DNA from: Eggerthella sp. CAG:209
GTDB taxonomy: Bacteria > Actinomycetota > Coriobacteriia > Coriobacteriales > Eggerthellaceae
Assembly: GCA_000436075.1 (NCBI GenBank)
Contig: FR884643.1
Location: 35,388 to 52,880, forward strand
Direction of reading: 5' to 3'
Length of the DNA stretch: 17,493 nucleotides
The position numbers were made by a program, and so were the translations under genes. This document shows, piece by piece, positions 1 through 6,123 of this stretch. The notes under the pieces were generated by a model, which was not told where the DNA came from, made no database searches, and saw only the letters and a list, made by a program, of their open reading frames with translations. Position 1 is the stretch's first letter, and the number at the start of each line of letters is the position of its first letter.

Positions 1-632
1 AACCCGCCGTTGCCGAAGGTGTCGAGATGGCCGTGCTTGAAGCCCCTGCTCGTGTTGAGGTCGATGAATCGGGGCACTGCACTGCACTTATCACGCAACC
101 GCAGATGATTGGTGCGGTTAAACGAGGCCGACCTGCACCCGTTGCTGCCAATAAGCCCGAACGCCGCATGGAAGCTGACGTAATTCTCATTGCGGTTGGG
201 CGGGATATCGACGTAGATCCTTTTGCTGATTTCGGTATGCAGGCGGAACGCGGCAGCTTTGTTGCCAATGGGCAACTTGAATCTCCTAATTTGCCTGGAA
301 TCTATGTGGGCGGTGATTGTCAAAGTGGCCCCGCAACGGTGATTAAAGCCATCGGTGCGGGCAAGGTCGCCGCGCGCAATATCGATGAGTACTTTGGCTA
401 CCATCACACTCTTCCTTGCGATGTTGCGCTCCCTGAGCCCAAGCAGAATGATCGAACGCCAAAAGGACGTGTCGAAATCGCAGAGCGCCCTGCTCGCGAG
501 CGCAAGAATGATTTCCTAGGAGTTGAGTATGGTATGAGCCTGGAGGAAGCAGAACAGGAGTGCGGACGCTGCCTACGTTGCGATTGCTTTGGTGCTGGCT
601 GCCAGGTTGATGGGAGGTTCCAGTATGTCTAA
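1..632 (+). CDS. GltD-like FAD/NAD(P)-dependent oxidoreductase, C-terminal part (5' end outside window)
   Basis: The frame is open from the window edge (first complete codon at base 3), so only the last 210 residues are seen. The sequence shows the second dinucleotide-binding half typical of glutamate synthase small-subunit-like flavoproteins: an ADVILIAVGR segment, then GIYVGGDCQSGPATVIKAIGAGKVAARNID, here quoted in two parts: GIYVGGDCQSG and PATVIKAIGAGKVAA. This is the FAD-contacting GGD motif and its following helix. The tail is cysteine-rich (CGRCLRCDCFGAGC), as in versions fused or coupled to NuoF-like NADH-binding subunits. It overlaps the formate dehydrogenase gene by 8 bases, implying translational coupling. 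I infer that it passes electrons between NAD(P)H and the dehydrogenase. Whether the missing N-terminus is a stand-alone GltD or a NuoF-GltD fusion cannot be seen. Confidence 0.8.
   Translation, partial: PAVAEGVEMAVLEAPARVEVDESGHCTALITQPQMIGAVKRGRPAPVAANKPERRMEADVILIAVGRDIDVDPFADFGMQAERGSFVANGQLESPNLPGIYVGGDCQSGPATVIKAIGAGKVAARNIDEYFGYHHTLPCDVALPEPKQNDRTPKGRVEIAERPARERKNDFLGVEYGMSLEEAEQECGRCLRCDCFGAGCQVDGRFQYV
612..617 (+). promoter_or_regulatory. Ribosome binding site fixing the formate dehydrogenase start
   Basis: GGGAGG lies 7 bases before the ATG at 625, inside the end of the upstream gene. The same frame is open further upstream with an ATG at 589, but that start has no comparable site and would add 12 residues of overlap. 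The start at 625 is therefore preferred. Confidence 0.75.
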
Positions 633-3378
633 CGTATGCGCAAGCTCTTCTCTGGCTGCCGATGAGCAGGCTATTTCGCTCATTGTTGACGGCGTTTCGG
701 TTTCGGTGCCCAAGGGCGCAACGATTCTTGACGCTGCTGAAAAAGCTGGCTCCCACATTCCTACGCTTTGCTTCTTAAAAGAACGCAGTGCCATCTCTTC
801 GTGTCGTATTTGCATGGTTGAGGTCGAGGGCGAAGATGCTCCTGTTCCTGCCTGTTCCACCGTTGCAAAAGAGGACATGGTCATAACTACCGCCTCGGAA
901 CGTTTGGTTGCCTATCGTAAGTTGGCCATGGACCTGATTCTTTCCGATCATGGCCTTGATTCCACCAACTATTGCTTCAGCTGCAATAAGAACGGCGCAT
1001 GTGAGCTGCAGGCGGTGGCCCGAGAGGTTGGGGTGCAGCACCCCTCGTTTGGGGGTGTGGGAAAACGCAAGCCGGTGTTCGATTCGAACCCCTTCATTTC
1101 GTTCGATCCTAATCTTTGTATTCGCTGCCAACGCTGTGTGGGCGCATGCAATTCCGCTGCAGGCAATCATTCGCTTCATGCTGCAAAACGTGGTTTGCGG
1201 ACATCAATTGAGGCGCCTTTTGGTCCCAACTGGAAAACCTCAGGGTGCGAATCGTGCGGCAACTGCGTGCAATCCTGTCCGACGGGCGCCCTTACCATGA
1301 AGCGTCGCGCAGAGTACCGGGAATGGGAAGTTGAACGCGTACTTACTACGTGCCCCCATTGCGCTACAGGATGTCAATACAATCTCATTGTGAAAAACGG
1401 CAGGATCGTTGATACTGAAGCGGTTGATGGGCCCTCAAATCATGGTTTGCTGTGTGTAAAGGGCCGCAGCGGTAGCTTCGATTTCGTTCATTCGGAGGAA
1501 CGTCTTACTACGCCCCTTATCCGCAACAGCGAAACAGGGCAGCTTGAGCCCGCTACATGGGATGAAGCCCTTGATCTTGTTGCAGCTAAGATGGGTGCAC
1601 TGCGTGATGAGTTTGGCGGTCAGGCCCTTGCTGCGTTTGCGTGTGCTCGCTCTGCCAATGAAGACATCTACATGCTTCAGAAAATGGCACGTACGGTGTT
1701 CAAGACGAACAACATCGATAACTGCGCCCGCGTTTGTCATGGCCCTTCGGTTGCCGGTTTGGCACATACCCTGGGTTCTGGCGCTATGACCAATCCCATT
1801 ACCGACATCGCTCGGAACGCTGACGTAATCATGCTGGTTGGTTCGAACCCAGAGGAAGCCCATCCGGTTATTGGCATGCAGATCCGCCACGCGGTCGAAA
1901 CGGGAACAAAGCTTATCGTGGTCGATCCGCGCAATATCGGCCTTTCCGCTAAAGCTGATATTCATCTGAAACTACATCCTGGCACCAATGTCGCGTTTGC
2001 CAATGGCGTTGCAAGGGTGCTTATTCACGAGGGCCTTATCGACGAGACGTTTATCGCAGAACGCTCTGAGGGTTTTGACGACTTCAAGGCGATGGTGGAA
2101 AAGTACACACCTGAATACGTAGCGGAAATCTGCGGCATCAATGCTTGCGATTTGATTGCTGCAGCAAAGCTGTATGGTGAAGCGGGTGCCGCTGCTATCG
2201 TGTACTGCCTTGGTGCTACCGAGCATACTAGTGGCACTGAAGGTGTAATGGCGTTGTCGAACTTGGCTATGATCACGGGCAATTTTGGAAAGCCAGTGAC
2301 GGGTGCTAACCCTATCCGTGGGCAGAACAACGTGCAGGGCGCCTGTGATATGGGTGCGACCCCTGGCGATTTCCCTGGCTACCAGAAGCTCGCCAATGCC
2401 GAAGTGATGAAACGCTTCGAGGACCATTGGGGAGTTGAGATCCCCAAGTGGAAGGGCACTTATGCAACCGAGTGCTTCCCCAAGATGATCTCGGGAGATA
2501 TCAAGGGATTGTTCATCTTCGGCGAGGACCCGGTACGAACCGACCCCGACACCAACCATGTTATCAAGGCTCTTGAAGCACTCGATTTCTTGGTGGTAGA
2601 CGATCTGTTCTTAACTGAAACAGCCAAGTTCGCCGATGTTGTTCTTCCTGGTCGTAGTTATGCGGAAAAAGAAGGTACGTTCAGCAATACCGAACGTCGT
2701 GTTCAGCGTATTCGCACGGCGGTCACTATCCCTGGCACACGTCTCGATACCGACATCTTCATCGATTTGATGAATCGTATGGGATATGCCCAGCCGCAGC
2801 TTACAAGCGCTCAGATTATGGATGAAATTGCGGAGCTTACTCCAAGTTTCCATGGCATTAGCCATAAACGGCTTGATTCGGAAGAAGTTGCAGGTCGGGG
2901 CTTGCAGTGGCCTTGCCTCGACAAGGGCCATCCAGGTACGCCGATCATGCACGTGGGTGTCTTTACTCGTGGTTTGGGCATTTACTCACTGGCCGACTAT
3001 ATTCCTCCAGCAGAGCTGCCCGATGAAGAGTTCCCGCTTATGCTCACTACGGGTCGTATTTTGTATCACTACAACGCAACGGCTATGACGGATAAAACTC
3101 CTGGTTTGAACGAGATTTGCGGCCATTCGTTTATTGAGGTCAACTCGTTTGATGCCGAACGATTGGGCATTTCGGATGGCAGTAGGGTTTGCGTTGAAAG
3201 TCGTCGAGGAAGCATTGAATCGGTGGCACGCGTTTCGGACAAGACCAATCCTGGAGAAACGTGGATGCCGTTCCACTTCCAAGATGGTAATGCCAACTGG
3301 CTTACCGATGCAGCGCTTGATCGTATTTGCTCTACGCCTGAATACAAGGTGTGTGCGGTTCGGCTTTCCGCAGTGTAG
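625..3378 (+). CDS. fdhA: Formate dehydrogenase catalytic (alpha) subunit, NuoG-like N-terminus, cysteine type
   Basis: This 917-residue protein should oxidise formate to CO2 at a molybdenum or tungsten bis-MGD cofactor in the cytoplasm; no Tat or Sec signal is seen. Visible cofactor ligands, in order: a 2Fe-2S set (C49, C60, C63, C77), a His-Cys3 cluster (H109, C117, C120, C126), two ferredoxin-type 4Fe-4S sets (C165/168/171/175 and C208/211/214/218), and the molybdopterin-domain 4Fe-4S set (C243, C246, C250, C277). The active-site motif is RVCHGPSVAGL with C371-H372, matching the RVUHGPSVAGL of selenocysteine FDHs but using a TGT cysteine codon. The C-terminal MGD-binding domain begins near the LTTGRILYHYNATAMT segment. 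The iron-sulfur chain is that of NAD- or hydrogenase-coupled soluble FDHs. It is translationally coupled to the flavoprotein upstream. The main uncertainty is the electron acceptor. Confidence 0.93.
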   Translation: MSNVCASSSLAADEQAISLIVDGVSVSVPKGATILDAAEKAGSHIPTLCFLKERSAISSCRICMVEVEGEDAPVPACSTVAKEDMVITTASERLVAYRKLAMDLILSDHGLDSTNYCFSCNKNGACELQAVAREVGVQHPSFGGVGKRKPVFDSNPFISFDPNLCIRCQRCVGACNSAAGNHSLHAAKRGLRTSIEAPFGPNWKTSGCESCGNCVQSCPTGALTMKRRAEYREWEVERVLTTCPHCATGCQYNLIVKNGRIVDTEAVDGPSNHGLLCVKGRSGSFDFVHSEERLTTPLIRNSETGQLEPATWDEALDLVAAKMGALRDEFGGQALAAFACARSANEDIYMLQKMARTVFKTNNIDNCARVCHGPSVAGLAHTLGSGAMTNPITDIARNADVIMLVGSNPEEAHPVIGMQIRHAVETGTKLIVVDPRNIGLSAKADIHLKLHPGTNVAFANGVARVLIHEGLIDETFIAERSEGFDDFKAMVEKYTPEYVAEICGINACDLIAAAKLYGEAGAAAIVYCLGATEHTSGTEGVMALSNLAMITGNFGKPVTGANPIRGQNNVQGACDMGATPGDFPGYQKLANAEVMKRFEDHWGVEIPKWKGTYATECFPKMISGDIKGLFIFGEDPVRTDPDTNHVIKALEALDFLVVDDLFLTETAKFADVVLPGRSYAEKEGTFSNTERRVQRIRTAVTIPGTRLDTDIFIDLMNRMGYAQPQLTSAQIMDEIAELTPSFHGISHKRLDSEEVAGRGLQWPCLDKGHPGTPIMHVGVFTRGLGIYSLADYIPPAELPDEEFPLMLTTGRILYHYNATAMTDKTPGLNEICGHSFIEVNSFDAERLGISDGSRVCVESRRGSIESVARVSDKTNPGETWMPFHFQDGNANWLTDAALDRICSTPEYKVCAVRLSAV

Positions 3379-3415
3379 CGCTGGCTTATAACTGGTTTTC
3401 GCTCTGTCGGCTTAT

Positions 3416-3474
3416 GAACCGCATCTCCAAATTTGGATTGAGAAACGAAAGTCCAGGTTCGGGAGATGCGGTTC
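3416..3474 (+). repeat. 13-bp perfect inverted repeat after fdhA (possible terminator or structured RNA)
   Basis: GAACCGCATCTCC at 3416-3428 is repeated exactly, inverted, at 3462-3474, with 33 bases between. The inner part contains the smaller palindrome CCAAATTTGG (3427-3436). A T5 run follows about 15 bases later (CTTTTT, 3489-3494). It starts 38 bases after the fdhA stop. The long loop and offset T-run make it an untypical Rho-independent terminator, so it could also be a structured 3' UTR element or a DNA-binding site. Confidence 0.5.
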
Positions 3475-3558
3475 GGAGTCGGCGGGGCTTTTTAGTAGGC
3501 GCCTGCATGTTCGGAAGGGCGGCGGTTGATGCTTCTTGTATATCCAAAGGGGATGTGG

Positions 3559-3585
3559 AAATAAATAACGTACTGTTGTTTATTT
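3559..3585. promoter_or_regulatory. AT-rich inverted repeat before the MATE gene (candidate operator)
   Basis: AAATAAATAAC at 3559-3569 and GTTGTTTATTT at 3575-3585 are inverted copies with one mismatch (a possible G-U pair), separated by GTACT. The centre is about 70 bases before the preferred start of the MATE gene. The near-perfect dyad of 27 bases in a position upstream of an efflux gene fits an operator for a MarR- or TetR-like repressor. No regulator gene is in the window. Confidence 0.4.
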
Positions 3586-3625
3586 TGGTGCGGAAGAGGA
3601 CAATCGGCAGCGGAACATGGCAATT

Positions 3626-3633
3626 GAAGGGGA
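3626..3633 (+). promoter_or_regulatory. Ribosome binding site favouring the GTG start of the MATE gene
   Basis: GAAGGGGA ends 7 bases before GTG 3641. The alternative ATG at 3617 has only a weak purine stretch about 15 bases upstream. Confidence 0.55.
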
Positions 3634-3640
3634 ATGCGGC

Positions 3641-5002
3641 GTGAGCACTGCGGCGGAAAGCAAGAAAACCAACAGCATAGATATGCTTCATGGCCCCTTG
3701 GCTAAGAAAATCGTCCTGTTTTCCATTCCCCTTGCTATTACCAGCATTTTGCAACAGTTGCTGAACTCCACCGATGCGGTATTTGCCGGCCAGTGGCTGG
3801 GCGGTGATGCGCTGGCTGCTGTTGGTGGCGTTGCTCCAATTATCAGTTTGTTTGTCGCGGTGTTCGTTGGGCTGTCGGTTGGCGTAAACGTGGTAATCGC
3901 AGTCCATATCGGGCACGACGACATCGACAAAATCAAGGGTGCGGTACAGACCTCAGCCGCCGCCGCAGTGGTTTGTTCGCTTGTTTTGGCTGTTGCCGGT
4001 GTTCTTTCAACCGATTTTATTCTTGCTGCAGTGAATATGCCTGCTGAGGCGTGGGCTGAGGGAGCGCAGTACCTGCATGTCTACTTTATCGGCATCGTTT
4101 TCTTGGTTATATACAACTTCGGTTCTGCTGTGCTTCGAGCTAAGGGAGATACGCGTCGCCCCTTGTACGCCTTGGCGATTGCTGCAGTGCTCAATATTGC
4201 ATTCGATTACGCTGCGGTAGAGTTTCTTTGCTTAGGCGTATTTGGCATTGCGGTAGGTACGGTTATCGCCGATGCCGTATGCGCTGCTGTTATTGTTTAT
4301 TTCTTGCTTACCGAAGATGAATCTTACCGTCTGGAGCTTAAGAATTTTAGGGTTGTGGGAATCGATCTCAAAACCCTTATGCACATAGGCCTTCCTGCCG
4401 CCTTGCAGGGTGCGGTATTCGCTCTTTCCAACATTATTATCCAGGGCGAGATCAACGGCTTTGGCGCAGACGCAACTGCAGGTTCATCTGCGGCTATGAA
4501 TTTCGAGTTCTACACCTACTTCTTCGTGAACGCCTTTTCCCAGGCCGCAGTTACCTTTATTGGCCAAAACTATGCGGCTGGCCAGTATAGGCGTTGCGAC
4601 AAGGTCATGAAATTCTGCATGGCGGCATCGTTTGTTTCTACACTGGCATTAAGCTTGCTTTTCACTTTAGGTGGCGATCTGTTCTTGGGCATTTTCACCG
4701 CTGAAGCGGGAGCACTTTCGTTTGCCTATATTCGCTTGTGGCATGTGGAGCTGTTTGAGTTCATGCCGTGTTCGTATGAGGTCACGGCGAGCGGTATGCG
4801 TGGTATGGGTTGGTCGGTCCTGCCTACCATTGTGGTTATCGTAGGCTCATGTCTTTTGCGCATCGTGTACGTATTTACTTTGTTCCCGCTTATTCGTTCG
4901 TTTGAGAATCTGATGCTTATATACCCCGTAACGTGGATTGTGACAGGGGCAACCATGATTGCGCTTTACTTTTATGCCAGGAAAAAATCCTACGGAAGGT
5001 AG
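3641..5002 (+). CDS. MATE family multidrug efflux transporter
   Basis: This is a hydrophobic polytopic membrane protein of 453 residues, with about twelve predicted helices in two similar halves, the usual MATE size. The N-terminus reads MLHGPLAKKIVLFSIPLA, then LLNSTDAVFAGQWLG, the TM1-TM2 signature of NorM/DinF-type antiporters. The second half repeats the pattern (GLPAALQGAVFALSNIIIQ) followed by FIGQNYAAGQY, a typical MATE segment. It should export cationic drugs or metabolites in exchange for Na+ or H+. I chose the GTG at 3641 because a GAAGGGGA site (3626-3633) precedes it by 7 bases. An ATG at 3617 in the same frame would add eight residues but lacks a well-placed site. The gene converges on the EamA permease gene, with 30 bases between the stops. 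Substrate unknown. Confidence 0.9.
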   Translation: MSTAAESKKTNSIDMLHGPLAKKIVLFSIPLAITSILQQLLNSTDAVFAGQWLGGDALAAVGGVAPIISLFVAVFVGLSVGVNVVIAVHIGHDDIDKIKGAVQTSAAAAVVCSLVLAVAGVLSTDFILAAVNMPAEAWAEGAQYLHVYFIGIVFLVIYNFGSAVLRAKGDTRRPLYALAIAAVLNIAFDYAAVEFLCLGVFGIAVGTVIADAVCAAVIVYFLLTEDESYRLELKNFRVVGIDLKTLMHIGLPAALQGAVFALSNIIIQGEINGFGADATAGSSAAMNFEFYTYFFVNAFSQAAVTFIGQNYAAGQYRRCDKVMKFCMAASFVSTLALSLLFTLGGDLFLGIFTAEAGALSFAYIRLWHVELFEFMPCSYEVTASGMRGMGWSVLPTIVVIVGSCLLRIVYVFTLFPLIRSFENLMLIYPVTWIVTGATMIALYFYARKKSYGR

Positions 5003-5032
5003 TGACGGTCGTGCATGCTAACCGTGTTCTCT

Positions 5033-5941
5033 CTATCGGTGCCGTGCGCTTATCCTGACGCTCATTAGGGCAATAGAGGCAACAACCAGCACAATGCCGA
5101 AGATGGCGGCAGGGGACAAATACTCGCCGAAGAACGCAACACTTATGATGGCGGTAGCAATCATTTCTACGGAAGCGATGATGGGGACTTTGCTCGTTTC
5201 CTTCATCTTCAAAATACCCTTGTAGTACAGCAGGTATGCCAGCGAAGTAGGAATCAAGGCCAGTAAAAATCCATAGGCTATGGTTGCGGCGTTGTACGAT
5301 TCGGGACAGGTCCATGGTTGGAAGAGGATCAGAACAGAAATAGTGGCGAATAGGTAACTGTAAGCACTCATGACGTAGGTATTGGTGGCGCTTCCCGCAA
5401 TGCGCGTGATTATCGCTGCCATTCCGTAAGTGAACCCCGATGCAACGCCACAGCTAACTCCAAGAACTGATAGCGTTTCCAGGTTAAGCTGGCCTCCCGT
5501 TGCAGCAAGCGAGCAACCCACCACATTGATGCAGAGGGCGATAACCTTTAAAAGGGAGATGCCCTCATGGAATATCAGCATTGAAAACACGGTGGTAAAA
5601 ATAGGCGCGGTGTTTAGCAGTACCGCCGAAACGGCGATGCCGGCATTGGCGATGGCCATGGTATAGAACATGTTGTAGATACCGTTGGAAACAACGCCCA
5701 GTACAGCGCAGGCGACAAGGGTTCGCTTGTCGACTATCAGCGCTTTTGGTCCAAATTTTATAGCGGTGAATGCGGTCATGATAAGAAAAGCAAAGAGCAT
5801 CCTGATAAAGCTTGTGCTCGCCGCTGTCGAGCCGTGCAATTCCATCATCTTAACCAATGGCCCAACAAGCCCCCACAATATGCCCGCAGACAGAATTTGC
5901 AGGATTGCTAAGGTCTCTTTGCCGAGGGGCAGCTGACTCAC
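5033..5941 (-). CDS. EamA/DMT superfamily permease (RhaT/YdcZ-like exporter)
   Basis: This is a membrane protein of about 302 residues with roughly ten hydrophobic helices arranged as two EamA repeats. The first half starts ILSAGILWGLVGPLVKM and the second GVSCGVASGFTYGMAAII. Segments such as NAGIAVSAVLLNTAPIFTT and a Pro-Thr-Ser-Leu turn near helix 8 (ALIPTSLAYLLYYKG), plus a family-typical C-terminal stretch (SVEMIATAIISVAFFGE), place it firmly in the drug/metabolite transporter superfamily. Members export amino acids, nucleobases or other metabolites; the substrate cannot be read from sequence. The GTG at 5941 has a GAGGA site about six bases upstream. The ATG at 5953, four codons earlier, has none, so GTG is preferred. 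It is divergent from the PEP carboxylase gene. Confidence 0.87.
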   Translation of the reverse strand: MSQLPLGKETLAILQILSAGILWGLVGPLVKMMELHGSTAASTSFIRMLFAFLIMTAFTAIKFGPKALIVDKRTLVACAVLGVVSNGIYNMFYTMAIANAGIAVSAVLLNTAPIFTTVFSMLIFHEGISLLKVIALCINVVGCSLAATGGQLNLETLSVLGVSCGVASGFTYGMAAIITRIAGSATNTYVMSAYSYLFATISVLILFQPWTCPESYNAATIAYGFLLALIPTSLAYLLYYKGILKMKETSKVPIIASVEMIATAIISVAFFGEYLSPAAIFGIVLVVASIALMSVRISARHR

Positions 5942-6001
5942 TGGTTTCCTCATTCCGTGGTGGCGATGCTTGCTGCTTTGGGAGGCAGCTATAGTGATTT
6001 G

Positions 6002-6017
6002 CTTTATTTAGATAAAG
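6002..6017. promoter_or_regulatory. Small inverted repeat in the shared promoter region of the permease and ppc genes
   Basis: CTTTAT-TTAG-ATAAAG forms a 6-bp dyad between the divergent genes. On the minus strand a TTGAAC / 17 bases / TTTATC pair (6035 down to 6007) overlaps it and could be the permease promoter. The match to consensus is only moderate. Confidence 0.3.
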
Positions 6018-6044
6018 TGTAGCGGTAAAACGTGTTCAATCTCC

Positions 6045-6050
6045 TATACT
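6045..6050 (+). promoter_or_regulatory. Candidate -10 box for ppc
   Basis: TATACT matches the sigma-70 -10 consensus at five of six positions and lies about 74 bases before the preferred ppc start. No good -35 hexamer is found 16-18 bases upstream, so the call is weak. Confidence 0.3.
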
Positions 6051-6112
6051 CAAGTGCATTCTTTACCGTCGGTGCGTCGATTTGCTTGACTTTATGGGCG
6101 AATCGTCAGAAA

Positions 6113-6117
6113 GAGGG
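6113..6117 (+). promoter_or_regulatory. Ribosome binding site fixing the ppc start
   Basis: GAGGG lies 6 bases before ATG 6124. The frame is open upstream to a TTG at 6082, but this site would then be inside the gene. Confidence 0.6.
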
Positions 6118-6123
6118 ACTTTG

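Noticed and set aside
1735..1737. Selenocysteine in the formate dehydrogenase
   Set aside because: The active-site codon is TGT (Cys), not TGA, and no in-frame TGA interrupts the gene.
3351..3644. A 97-codon + strand reading frame across the fdhA-MATE gap
   Set aside because: It overlaps the end of fdhA and the start of the MATE gene in another frame, has no ribosome site, and covers the inverted repeats. The product has no recognisable features.
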